Part shown: positions 54,171 to 64,000 of the stretch, piece after piece | How the letters are laid out: each line of letters begins with the position of its first letter | Position numbering within the stretch: the first letter of the stretch is position 1 | DNA from: Brachypterus glaber | Taxonomy: Eukaryota > Arthropoda > Insecta > Coleoptera > Kateretidae | Length of the DNA: 64,000 bases | Assembly (NCBI GenBank): GCA_958510825.1 | Contig: OY294044.1 | Span: forward strand, 97,884,426 to 97,948,425 | Direction of reading: 5' to 3' | Program-made: the position numbers and the translations under genes | Notes under the pieces: model-generated | What the model saw: the letters and a program-made list of their open reading frames with translations, nothing else | Database searches by the model: none | Told to the model about the DNA's origin: nothing

Positions 54171-54584
54171 AAAAGTTGTCCTATCTGCAAAAAAATCACT
54201 TTTTGAGATAAGCTTTACACTAGCCCCATTTGTCTACTAAAAAGAAAGGTCCTATCTAAAACCCAAATCCTAAAAATTAGTCTAACATATTTGTCGTATG
54301 TGGAAAAATTCAATGTTTTCCAAATAAAATTGTCCTAACTAGTCTTTACTAGACGAATAAGTCAGGACTTGGACTAACTTTACAGATCTTAGTAATTTGA
54401 TTGGACTTATTAGATAATTTTTTCCTAACTTTTTCTGATAGAACAAATGCATTTAGTATGACAGTTTTTTTTTCTGACAAAAAATATATACGCCATATTT
54501 ATTTAAACATGTTTCCAAAAAGTGCAAACAAAATAAAACTGGCAATATCTCAAAACATTTAATTTGCAGATAGGACAACTTTTT
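54171..54584. mobile_element. 414-bp TIR element, AAAAGTTGTCCTATCTGCAAA ends
   Basis: AAAAGTTGTCCTATCTGCAA at the left and TTGCAGATAGGACAACTTTT at the right are perfect inverted repeats of 21 bases. GGTCCTATCT recurs at 54250. Non-coding. Confidence 0.75.
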
Positions 54585-54599
54585 AGGGCAGTATAGAAA

Positions 54600-54725
54600 A
54601 AACTATTTCCTACTATTTATCTTCTCAACATTAATGGAGAGCCCCTAGCACAAGCATACGCTTATTTGGGGCTCTACATGACACAGTGCTGTATATAAAA
54701 TATCTATAAATAAATAAATTTAGTT
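54600..54725 (+). mobile_element. LINE 3' end with hairpin and (AAAT)n tail
   Basis: Hairpin GAGAGCCCC/GGGGCTCT (54634-54670) precedes ACATGACACAGTGCTGTATA and an AAATAAATAAAT tail (54709-54722). This is the usual arrangement of a CR1/L2-like LINE 3' terminus. No coding region is retained. Confidence 0.6.
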
Positions 54726-54880
54726 TTCTTAGTTACACTTTTGCATAAATAATAATAAATTTTATTTTGTCTAACATGCATTATTATTAAATTTTTTAGG
54801 TACCTTTCGTAGGGAAACCCCATGCCATTTGTAATAAAATTTAAATTTACTTTTCTAAAAATTGTTAATAATAATATTAA

Positions 54881-55661
54881 AACAGAAAAAAAAATCTGGC
54901 ATAGGACCAATTTTCTTAAGTCAATTTTGGGTCGTAGACTTTAAATCTGTAATCAGATTTTTCGGGTCACATCAGGATGTTTTCTATATTCACTTAGTTA
55001 ATTTATACTATTTTATAAATTTATATAAATAAATAAGTGTTTGCAAACCCAATTTTTTTTATTAGTACTACTTCGCTTGACAGACATGGTTTTGGATAGC
55101 AATTAACTAAATATCACCGCTGCCGACAACCAACTTGGTGGGTCCATCCCATACTTATATGCCGAGAGTCCGCCTGGCGGGCTCACTGTAGACTTGTATA
55201 TAAGTAAGTATCGTTTTAAAGCTTAAATCTTTCTCTACAAAATAAAAAAATCACTTTTCTAACTCTACTAAAAGAAATTAATTAATGAAAATTAATTCTG
55301 AACGCGACCGCTATGTTGTATACCAGCGAACGTGTTAAACTCGCTATTTTACTGACCCATTACGTTTTCATACTAAGTTTAAGCTTAAACCGTTTCCGAT
55401 GTATTGTACAAATATGTCAAATAACTATGACATGTCTTTAAAGCCTGTTTATTTTTTTATTTTCTGTATCAAATTACCTGTAAAATGATGAAAGTACCTT
55501 CAGGAAACATAGAAAAAAAATGTAAACTAGTGTGAATTGACAACTTTAAGTGCATATCGAAAAAAATCCTGACTTGACCCGAAAAATCTGACTACAGATT
55601 CGAAACTTACAACCCGAAATTGACCTAAAAAAATGGTCCGATGCCAGATTTTTTTTCTGTT
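54881..55661. mobile_element. 781-bp foldback element, AACAGAAAAAAAAATCTGGC ends
   Basis: Left AACAGAAAAAAAAATCTGGC and right GCCAGATTTTTTTTCTGTT are inverted; pairing continues through GTCAATTTTGGGTCGTA/AACCCGAAATTGAC and CAGATTTTTCGGGTCA/TGACCCGAAAAATCTG. TIRs are about 105 bases. The interior has a G+C-rich block (55125-55195) of unknown origin. Confidence 0.75.
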
Positions 55662-57289
55662 GTACTGTGTAATTTGCTTTTATAAAAGGTACAATATCTA
55701 TAATATTTAAAATTTAGTGTAATATTAATAATATTTAACGATTTAAGCAACTGTCATGTTACCAAAAAGTCTGCTGAACGGCACGACGCGTCGTGCGTCT
55801 TGTTTATAATTATAAACAATAATATAATATAATAATAAAAATTAAAATATACATATAATTTTAATGTCTTTTTTTAGATTTGTATGCTTTTTCAGATAGA
55901 TATCTATTACTTGATTTTGATCTTTATTTTCGTGATCGTAGAAAGAGTAACGCACATTACTCGAGTTGTAAAACAATTACGCACTTAGGAAAAGTAAGTT
56001 TTCCATGCGTGCGTAATTGCTCATTTACAACTCCTGTTGTGTAATATACTATTTTATCATATGTAGAATTTCTACTTTTCATTTCATATAGACACCGTCA
56101 GTAGTTCTTTAAGAAAAAGACTCTTTGTGCAAAATTGATCCAAGATAACTGAAGTATCCTTTGTTATATTTTATCTGCGTAATTTAAATTCTTTGCTCTT
56201 CTAAACGTATTGTTTACTTTTGTGTATAATTATCTTGAAAAACAAAAGATAATAGGATCTGCGAGTACGTCCAAATGTTTGTGAAGGTCATAGGCGGACC
56301 CGGGAATTTTAAGTGCTAACATTTCGGTTATAAGTAATGGGACACACACCATATTATTATAGGTTTACGAATCAAGTACTTACACGTAACCAAAACCCTT
56401 TTGCGATAGAAAAAAAATTGAGAACAATAAAATTAAAATTAATTTAAGGGAGCGTTCAAGTATTAAGTAACGCAAAATTTGGCCATTTTTGACCCCCCCC
56501 ATGTAACGCGGCGTAACATTTTCCAGGCCCCCCACCGTTTATTGCTTCCGTGTTTTAACCCAAAACCGGTCTGATGTAATTTCCGAAACCGGTTATTGGC
56601 TATGGTTTTCCATATCTAATTATTTTTGTTTGGAGAATTTAGTTAACTGTTAACCACGCCGTGTGCAATAAAATTTGCAAGGAATCCGTCTCTTTAGCCT
56701 AGATCATTGTTAAAAACATGATCCAATAAACATTTTATAAATTTATAATTTTTTAAGTGTTACGTAACATTTTTACTGACACCCACCCCCCTCTGTAACG
56801 CGGCGTAACGTTTTCGAGACTGTCTGTAGGTCTGTCTGTCAGTCTGTGTGTCAGGGAAATTTGTGACCACGATAACTCAAAAACGCTTTGGACCATAGGT
56901 TGATTATCCAAAGTTCTAGGCTGAGATTGTTTTTGGCAAAAATCGGATTGGGGTAAGGGGGTAAAATGGGGTAAGAACAATTTTTTCAATAAATTGTTTT
57001 TTTCAATTTATTTTTCGTTTTACGAAAAAATAAACTTTCTTTGAAAAAAAATTTTTTTATTTATTTTTTTTATTTTTTTTTCGTTTTTAATTTTAATGGA
57101 CCTAGTCCTATAGGGGATAGATAGTATTATTTTGTTGACAGCAGTATTTGAATTTTTATTAAAAAATAATTACCTATTTATAAAAAATTTCAAAATCTTT
57201 ATTAATCAATATTTTTTAATAAAATTAAAATCTTTTTAAATAATTTTTGCTTAGAATAACTTCCGTTATAGTGCTTTTTCTAACTGACC
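55662..57289. other. Gene-free stretch with small palindromes
   Basis: 55940-56050 holds CGAGTTGTAAAACAATTACGCAC inverted as GTGCGTAATTGCTCATTTACAACTC. 56445-56530 and 56750-56815 carry GTAACGCGGCGTAACATTTT in direct orientation. 56820-56990 has CTGTCTGTCAGTCTGTG next to ACGATAACTCAAAAACGC. No gene was supported. Confidence 0.45.
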
Positions 57290-58640
57290 CCCGTGTGCTA
57301 CTTGATGAAGACTCTTGGTAAGTGGTATCATTTTTTCAGTTTTTTGTGTAGATTACAAAAATCATTAATGGCTATTCAAACTCGGCGTTTGTTGTGGTAA
57401 GATAAAGATAAAGATAAAGATAAAGATAAAGTTAAAATCCCCCGTGGATCTAGAAAACTAAATATAGGGTCGTCAGAGTTGTATATACTTAAATACAAAA
57501 ATTAATACACATAGTATTATATGTAGATAAACACAGACATTAAAAATATTAAAATAAATAAACATTTAAATTGAACTATACAGAATTAAAATTTTCATTG
57601 AAATACTCCTCAAGAGAGTAATAGGCTTTTTCTAAAAGAAATTCTTTTAGTTTAACTTTAAAAATAATGTCTGAGTTTATGTTCCTAATTGTTTTAGGTA
57701 GCTTATTAAATATTTTTACAGTCATGTAATAAGGACTTTTTTCAAAAAATGTGGTGGTGTGTTTCGGAAAAGAAAACATGTTGTGGTGTCTTGTTACTAA
57801 ACCAGTGTTTAAATCAGAATTTTTTATAAAGAGATGACTATTCATACGTCCAAAAACACAAATATTATATATATAGAGAGAATAGATAGTTAGAATTTTT
57901 AATTTTATGAAATATGGTTTACAATGGTCTCTATATTTAATACTGGATATGGTTCGAACTATCTTTTTTTGTAGAATAAATGGTGGCGGCGGAGAGGAAA
58001 ATGATAAATTAATTTAAAATATATATTTTTGTGTTTTGTGCCAAGTTTTGGAGAAAACTTATATTGTGGGGTATTATTTTTTTCAGTTGTTTTATGTAGA
58101 TTATGAAAATCAATAATTATCATTTAAAGTCGGCGTCTGGTGGGCAGGGGAGGGGAAATGCAAAATTAACTAAAAATTAACATATTTTTTCTGGTAGGAA
58201 CTTTAACGAAAATCTATGTTGTGGGGTATCATTTTTTTCAGTTTTTTGTGTAAATTACGAAAATCAATGATGGCTATTCGAACCATGCGTCTGGTGGCCG
58301 GGGGAGGGGGAAATGCAAAATTAAAAATTAACATTTTTTTTATAGTGGGAACTTTAATGAAAACTTATGTTGTGGGGATTTATTCTTTTCAGTTTTTTTT
58401 TTTGTGTAGATTACGAATATTAGTGATGTCTATTCGAACTCGGCGTCTGGTGGGCGGGGGAGTTTGAAATGTATATTAAAAATCAACATATTTTTTCTAG
58501 TGGGAACTTTAATGAAACCTTATGTTGTAGGGTATAATTTTTTTTTAGTTTTTTGGTGTATATAATTTTTTTGTGTAGAATGCAAAAATCTATACTAAAA
58601 ATTAGTAATTCACCTCTGGTAGGCGGGGTGGAGGGGGAAT
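57290..58640 (+). repeat. Tandem array of about 145-bp units, interrupted by a LINE
   Basis: Each unit has ACTTTAATGAAAACTTATGT, TGTGGGGTATxATTTTTTTC, AGTTTTTTGTGTAGATTACG, ATGGCTATTCGAACTCGGCG and a G-rich TCTGGTGGGCGGGGGAGG block. About five units lie at 57300-57396 plus 57978-58045, then 58045-58200, 58200-58345, 58345-58500 and 58500-58640. Open frames here follow the repeat. Confidence 0.75.
57396..57980 (-). pseudogene. CR1/L2-like LINE 3' fragment with (TTTATC)n tail
   Basis: The minus-strand frame (57845-57576) ends the RT-type protein: HNMFSFPKHTTTFFEKSPYY, then KIFNKLPKTIRNI and FLLEKAYYSLEEYFNEN, matching the C terminus of the 36-kb relic (FFNKLPIRVRSLPE, AFYSVNDFLK). The tail is five GATAAA units on + (57399-57430). 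The insertion lies inside one unit of the tandem array; the unit resumes at GGTGGCGGCGGAG. Confidence 0.8.
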
Positions 58641-59039
58641 GGATCTCGATTACAGTATTCTTAAAATACATTCTAAATGTTTTATTATATTGATAAAGAA
58701 AATATACTTTTTTTTCAAGATGGTTGTAACATTTAGCGCATCACGACGATTGGTGCATTGTTATCGCGCTTACGATAACATGAAATTTTTATTGTATGTG
58801 TATTGTTTATTATTAACAAATAAACCTTGTAAACAGTTTTTCATATTTTTTTGATCATTTTATACTTTTCTAAACAATAAAATATTTTTCCCATTTAGCC
58901 CAAAACTCACCAAGTTTGTTTGTTTGGATATTTAAGAGACAGGCTCAGTGCATATGGCTCATTTGTCTAAAATATAATTAGTTTGAAGGATATTTGGGGG
59001 AGTGAGAGAGAAGGGAGGTGCGAGGGGGAGTAAAACTAG

Positions 59040-59640
59040 CTCACTGATGCTGAGAATGCATCTGTCCTGAATTGGTGGGTACCATTACTGGTTGAGGACG
59101 TTTTTGATCTTTTTGTGAGTGTAGTGGATTTCGTTTGAGATGAGGGGGTTTGGGTAATCGAAATTGTCTTGTAACCAGGGGGCATCGGGGCATTATCTGC
59201 GTACATTGTTTTGAAAGGCCTGAACTTTGGCTGAGAGCTTTTTGTTTAAGGTAATTTTGTTCCAGGCTGGGGCTCCGTAGAGGAGTACCGGCTTTAGGGT
59301 TTGGTTGTAAAGAAGAAGTTTGTTTTTAATGGATAGGGGGCTCTTTCTACCTATTAAGGGGTAGAGTTTGGAGAGGCGGCAGTTGGCTGTTTGCAAGGTG
59401 TTTTTGACATGCTGTAAGGTTTTTGTATATAGTAATGCCAAGGTATTTGGCATGGTTTTCCCAGTTAATGGCTTGGCCATTTACCTGAATGGGACCAAAA
59501 CTCAACTTTAAGACGATATCCTTCTTTAGATCTGGATTCTGCTTATCTTTGAATGTTTGGGTTGATTCCAGTAAAAACCCATTATAATACACACGGTGTT
59601 CTAGAAGAACTTTTAAATGACATGACAACTTCCATTTTTT
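59040..59640 (-). pseudogene. Jockey-type LINE ORF2 C-terminal fragment
   Basis: Minus strand, two frames joined by a shift near 59420: VNGQAINWENHAKYLGITI then KHVKNTLQTANCRLSKLYPL, IGRKSPLSIKNKLLLYNQTL, KPVLLYGAPAW and KVQAFQNNVRR. The YLGITIDKNLTW, LYxxLKPVLLYGAPAW order is the jockey-group thumb and C-terminal domain. After a stop the reading APWLQDNFDYPNPLISNEI continues the C terminus towards 59100. The 5' side runs into the left arm of the palindrome at 59588. Confidence 0.8.
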
Positions 59641-61098
59641 TTTCTTTTTGGAATTTGTTATATGAGCTCTAATTAAAAAAATAAGACCAAAATTTTAAAA
59701 ATCATTAGAGCCGTTTTTGAAAAAAATGTTTTTTTTTGAAAATATCTCTGATATTTTACGCTAACATACTCGGTTTGCCCTCGATGTCTCGGATTTTGAC
59801 CAAACATGGCATAATGGTACCACTAAGGTACCTAAGCACTCCATCCAAATTTTTTTCAAAACGGTCTATTCGTTCACTATACTGGGTGTCCCACCAAGTT
59901 CTTGAATTAGCTTATCTCCTTTATTTGAAAAGGTATTAAAATTTGCAAAAAATAGCATTAAATTAAAGCCAAAGAAGATTTTACTGACTTATTCAAAACC
60001 GCCCCTTGCTTACCCACTTCCGTGAAACTACCCCCAACTTCTGTTTTTCAAATAGCACCCCTTGGTTCTTATTAAAGACTATGAAAGTGCACTTTATACT
60101 GAATTCAACCATTTATTATAAGTGGTATCTTAGATTTTAAGGGGCTCTAAATAACAATTATTATTTATTAATAGAAGGGTGGTATTTAAAACAAAATTGC
60201 GGGTGGTTCCAGGAGACTGGGTTGTTATGAGTTGGTTTTGAATATATTAATCAATTTAACGTAAGTTTTTGGAAAATTTTCTGGTTAAATTTAAAATGAA
60301 ATGTGCTTTTATATTCTTTAGTAAAATAGGGAAGTGCTATTTAAAAAACTAGTTGGAGGTGGTTCCAAGAGGGTGGGTAAATAAGGGGTAGTTTTCCATA
60401 TGTCAGTAAATTCTACTTTGACTCCAATTTCATTTTATTTTTTTTTAACTTTTTTATATTTTTCAAATAACGGAGATATAGCCCGTCTAAAACCTGGTGG
60501 GACATTATTATTACTAAATAATAATTGTTATTGGAAGCCCCTTAAAAGAATAAGATACTATTTATAATACATGGTTTAATTCAAAATGAAATGTAATTTC
60601 ATATTCTTAGATAAAAATGGGGGTGGGAAGTGTTATTTGAAAATCATAGGGTGGGGTGGTTACAAGGGATGAGTAAGCAATGGAGGGGGGGTGAATAAAT
60701 CAATAAAATCTTTTTTGTCTCCCATTTAACGCTATTTTTTACAAAAAATTGACCTTTTCAAATAACAGAGATATAACTTGTCAAGAACCTGGTTGGTGGG
60801 ACACCCGGTATCGTGAACGGATGGACCGTTTTGAAAAAAATTTGGATGGAGTGCTTAGGTACCATAGTGGTACCACTATGCCAAGTTTGGTCAAAATCCG
60901 AGATATCGAGGGCAAACCGAGTATGTGCGTGAAATATAAGAGATATTTTCCTAAAAACACATTTTTTTCAAAAATGGCTCTAACTATTTTTAAAATTTTG
61001 GTCTTATTTTTTTAATTAGAGCTCATATAACAAATTCCAAAAAGAAAAGAAATGGAAGTTGTCATGTCATTTAAAAGTTCTTCTAGAACAGCGTGTAT
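59588..61098. mobile_element. 1.5-kb nested palindromic (foldback) element
   Basis: Outer arms of about 340 bases: ACACGGTGTTCTAGAAGAAC (59591), AAATGACATGACAACTTCC and CTCGGTTTGCCCTCGATGTC are inverted at 60908-61098 (GATATCGAGGGCAAACCGAG, GGAAGTTGTCATGTCATTT, GTTCTTCTAGAACAGCGTGT). Inner termini CTGGGTGTCCCACCA (59884) and TGGTGGGACACCCGG (60792), next to TA, bound a core. The core has a third copy (CCTGGTGGGACA, 60495) and an inner inverted pair (AAGGGGCTCTAAATAACAAT/ATTGTTATTGGAAGCCCCTT). Non-coding; the frame at 60749-61015 is arm sequence. Confidence 0.75.
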
Positions 61099-62042
61099 GG
61101 TCTGTGTCCCATTACTTATAACCGAGATGTGACTATGGTTGGATATCTGGATCCGCCGCTGGTGAGGGTACAGTTTAGGAATTAATATTGTTTGCCATGC
61201 GAACTTTTGTAAGGTTAAATATAAATAGGCCATTATCCTCCAAAACTTTACACAACCTTTTCTTTAAAGGTTTAAAAATTATGGTGAATTATAAAAACTT
61301 ATAACAGTTATGGATAGTCTTAATAATCGGAAAAAGTAGTAATAGTAGCCGGACTTTAGTTATGAATAAACTAAATATGGATTTTAAAATTCTAGAAATT
61401 CTGGGTGTAAACCTTATTTTCTGAAGGTTTCTAGTGAATATTTACCATTTAGTATTTTTTTTTTGCCAAAAAGTCAAAAATTAAATTTTGACTTTTGAAT
61501 CGAGTTGGGTCTCATATGAAAGATCTTTCATTATGCATCTCAAAATTTTTAAAAAACATACAAAAATGTTGACAATGACATTTTTAAAAAAGTGTATTTT
61601 TTGTATATTTTAAAAATTATGAAAGTTAAAATCCTGGAAAAAATCATGTATGATTTAAAGAAAACTATAGAGGAGTGTAGGCTGGAGTAAAGGGGCCAAA
61701 CCACATTTTGTATTAAGTTGATAACTCACTAATTAAAGCTGCAAATGGATGAAGGTGTAATACTTTTAAAAGTTCTGAAATTTTCAAAGAATGAAGACCC
61801 TTCTACAATAATATCATAGACATTCTAAAGTGAAAAAAAAGTTACATAATAACATCATCTACCTGCCGCTTCAAGTATAAATAAATAAATAAATAATACT
61901 CTAAAAAAATAAAAAAATGCTCTATGGGTTTTTGAGCTAGAACTCTTGGACATATGGAATGAAAACGAGATAAGTTAAAAAACTTGATACGAAACCCAGA
62001 ATACACGAATCTACCAAAGTTTTTTATTAATGCATATACAGA
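61099..62042. other. AT-rich stretch without recognised gene
   Basis: Only short uninformative frames; no bounded repeat was found. Confidence 0.4.
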
Positions 62043-62633
62043 GCGGTCCAAAAGTCACCCCCCCCCCTCTTAACTTTTGAACCAGTTGAGATATCGACTT
62101 CAAATTTGGAACTTTTAAATAAGACAACTTAAACTATCTTTTAGCATATATTTAATACTTTCAGCTCTTAAAATGTGGACAGGGGGGCATGGGGGCACAT
62201 TTTTTTTAAATGGAAAGGGGGTAGTGTAATATTTTTTCATATTTTTAAATTAAAAAAAAAAATTGGGTTTTAAATGGGATTGAAAATTCCTCTAAAAAAA
62301 ACAAATAATTTTTTAAAAATGTCTAATTTCATCATAAAAAAATGTTAATTATACCATTAAACTAATTTTAGTTGACATAAATAAAAATTTATAAAAATTT
62401 ATAAATGTTTGTTTAAAGAGATAATTTTATAAGCTTTAAAATGATGTACCACACGACCCCCCTTTCCGTTTAAAAAAATTTCCCCCATGCCCCCCTGCCC
62501 ACATTTTAAGAGTTGAAAATATCAAATATATGCTAAAAGATAGTTTAAGTTGTCTTAATTAACAGTTCTAAATTTGAAGTCGATATCTCAACTCGTTCAA
62601 AAGTTAAAAGGAGGGGGGTGACTTTTGGACCGC
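62043..62633. mobile_element. 591-bp foldback element, GCGGTCCAAAAGTCACC ends
   Basis: GCGGTCCAAAAGTCACCCCC and GGGGGTGACTTTTGGACCGC are inverted; arms of about 180 bases continue with TTGAGATATCGACTTCAAAT/ATTTGAAGTCGATATCTCAA, TCTTTTAGCATATATTT/AAATATATGCTAAAAGA and CAGGGGGGCATGGGGG/CCCCCATGCCCCCCTG. A diverged short copy is at 6661-6978. Confidence 0.82.
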
Positions 62634-63790
62634 ACTTTTTACCTGTTATAATGAAAAATCTAAACTGATTTCTATTCATGTGTTAAAAGGTGTAGGTCAT
62701 AGTTATCTATTGTGTTACTTTTTTTAATATGGGTCAGTAAAAATCTATTTTCCAGTATAAAAATAATAAGAAACAGCTGTTTTCTGGTAGGAAAACAAAA
62801 ACCATATTTTAATAACATACTTTGTTATAGTTTCTTTTTTCAATATAACGTTTTCCGAAAGATGTTTGTTCGATATAAGTTTATTTGTGATTTTGTTTTT
62901 CTTTCTTTATAATAAACCAATAGATGATTACAGTCTGCTTTCTAAACAAAAGGCCACAAATTTCTCTTAAAAAGGGATAACTTTTCGTATAACATAACCC
63001 TTAACTACTGCTTTAGAAGAAATGGGGACCTGACATTTTTTGTAAATTTTTTTTATGTTTTCGGATACACTGAAAAAAGTTATTGTAAACTAAATCAAAC
63101 AATTAAAATATTCGAAAACATAGCGAATCCTAAAATCGAAAGTTATTTCTAATAATTATCATATATAAAAACTTGTTCCGAATTTAATTTTATTTAAATT
63201 TTTTGGTTCCAGTGCTGCAAAAAATTTTAGGTACAGGAATACTGGATTTATTTTCATAAAAAAAGTCCAAACCCTAATCTCTTGTTCACTCTCTTATTTT
63301 GTCGTACAATATTTGCATGAGTTGTCGTTGATAACACCGGTCCACAAAAACAATTTACGTCAATTACTCTTAACCAAACAATTGTTTACTTAAATATTTT
63401 TGGGCGCTGAAACGAATTTGACAATGAAAAACCTCGCTGATCTCCAAATGACCTCGCTTCCTAGGTAAAAGTTACATTTTCAGTGATATTTGGATAAATT
63501 TGGTAGCTACACTTAAGTGCAAAAAAATCGATCCACACCTTAAATGCAAATATGTTAATTTTACAGCAAATAAATTAGGTCATATGTTGCCAGCAAAGAA
63601 AGTGGTAAATTTAAATCAGTACTGTAAATTCACAGTTATCAGTAAAAATGTGAATTTTTATTTTGGTAATTTTACTGCTATTATTATGGTAATTTTCGGG
63701 ACTGTCTGTAAAAGTGCTGGGTTTTTGGACCACATGCATGAATTTTAATGCAAAATTATTGTACCGACAGGAAAAGAGCTGAGATTTTAA
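62634..63790. other. AT-rich stretch without recognised gene
   Basis: No supported coding region or repeat boundary. Confidence 0.4.
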
Positions 63791-63796
63791 TAAACC

Positions 63797-63890
63797 CAGT
63801 AATAATAATAATAATAATAATAATGCATTTATTCCAGTCAAAAAACCATATAAAAATAAAATATACATTTGTACATGTAAAAAAGTAATT
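63797..63890 (-). mobile_element. LINE 3' end with (ATT)n tail
   Basis: Minus strand: TTTTTTGACTGGAATAAATG followed by (CATT)(ATT)8-type repeat at 63801-63826. An AATAAA-like signal then a trinucleotide tail, as at 39.9 kb. No coding part was seen. Confidence 0.45.
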
Positions 63891-64000
63891 ATGAGAAAAA
63901 AAAAAAAAAACATACGGTAGAAGTAACAAATTATCAAAAGCAGAGGCGGCGCCAGTTAGCAATAACTGGAGAACTCCAAAAGATATCAGATTGAACTAGA

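Noticed and set aside
63611..63962. Two minus-strand frames with poly-Leu/Ile
   Set aside because: They translate an ATT microsatellite at a LINE tail.
1..64000. CRISPR arrays, bacterial operons, LTR retrotransposons
   Set aside because: No regularly spaced identical repeats, no prokaryotic gene organisation, and no paired direct LTRs with gag-pol were seen.

Overview
The window looks like AT-rich, gene-poor arthropod (most likely insect) nuclear DNA. I infer this from the mix of elements: a LOA/I-type non-LTR retrotransposon with an RNase H domain, jockey-type and CR1/L2-type LINE relics, tRNA-derived SINEs, a DD41D Tc1/mariner transposon, a PIF/Harbinger relic, and many long-inverted-repeat (foldback/MITE) elements. 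No host protein-coding gene, rRNA or functional tRNA could be supported. Nearly everything recognisable is mobile DNA or its debris.

Layout. 0.7-2.3 kb: a GTGTAA-rich tract, a LINE RNase H relic and two small palindromes. 3.7-9.2 kb: GGTAA- and GGCAAATTT-rich repeats, two adjoining TIR elements, a tRNA-headed SINE, a LINE-like 3' end and a minisatellite. 10.3-12.7 kb: a 1.1-kb foldback, then a 788-bp near-perfect palindrome with a hammerhead ribozyme in each arm and a 12-bp target duplication. 14.9-20.5 kb: a complete, apparently intact LOA-like LINE on the minus strand with a perfect 16-bp target duplication. 20.5-35 kb: dispersed repeats, foldbacks, a third hammerhead, minisatellites, SINE copies, a PIF/Harbinger relic and LINE relics. 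35.5-37 kb: a 5'-truncated, frameshifted CR1/L2-like LINE. 39-42.3 kb: a SINE inserted into one copy of a MITE whose second copy is empty. 43.6-46.6 kb: a DD41D transposon with 640-bp inverted repeats and a defective transposase, back to back with a related MITE. 47-64 kb: more foldbacks (one with hammerhead-like arms), LINE 3' fragments, a tandem array split by a LINE, and a jockey fragment beside a 1.5-kb nested palindrome.

How the parts relate. The LOA-like element is the only unit whose encoded machinery looks complete (DUF4780-like ORF1 plus endonuclease/RT/RNase H ORF2). The SINEs share a 3' stem-loop with a LINE-like 3' end at 8.2 kb, including paired base changes that keep the helices, which suggests dependence on that LINE type. 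The ribozyme palindrome resembles Penelope-like or retrozyme terminal repeats and has no polymerase of its own. The short MITEs near 2.1, 40.3 and 45.9 kb share a TA target and CAGGGTG-like termini with the DD41D transposon and were probably moved by related transposases. Structures, pairings and repeat relationships were found by reading; none was checked by search or folding software.
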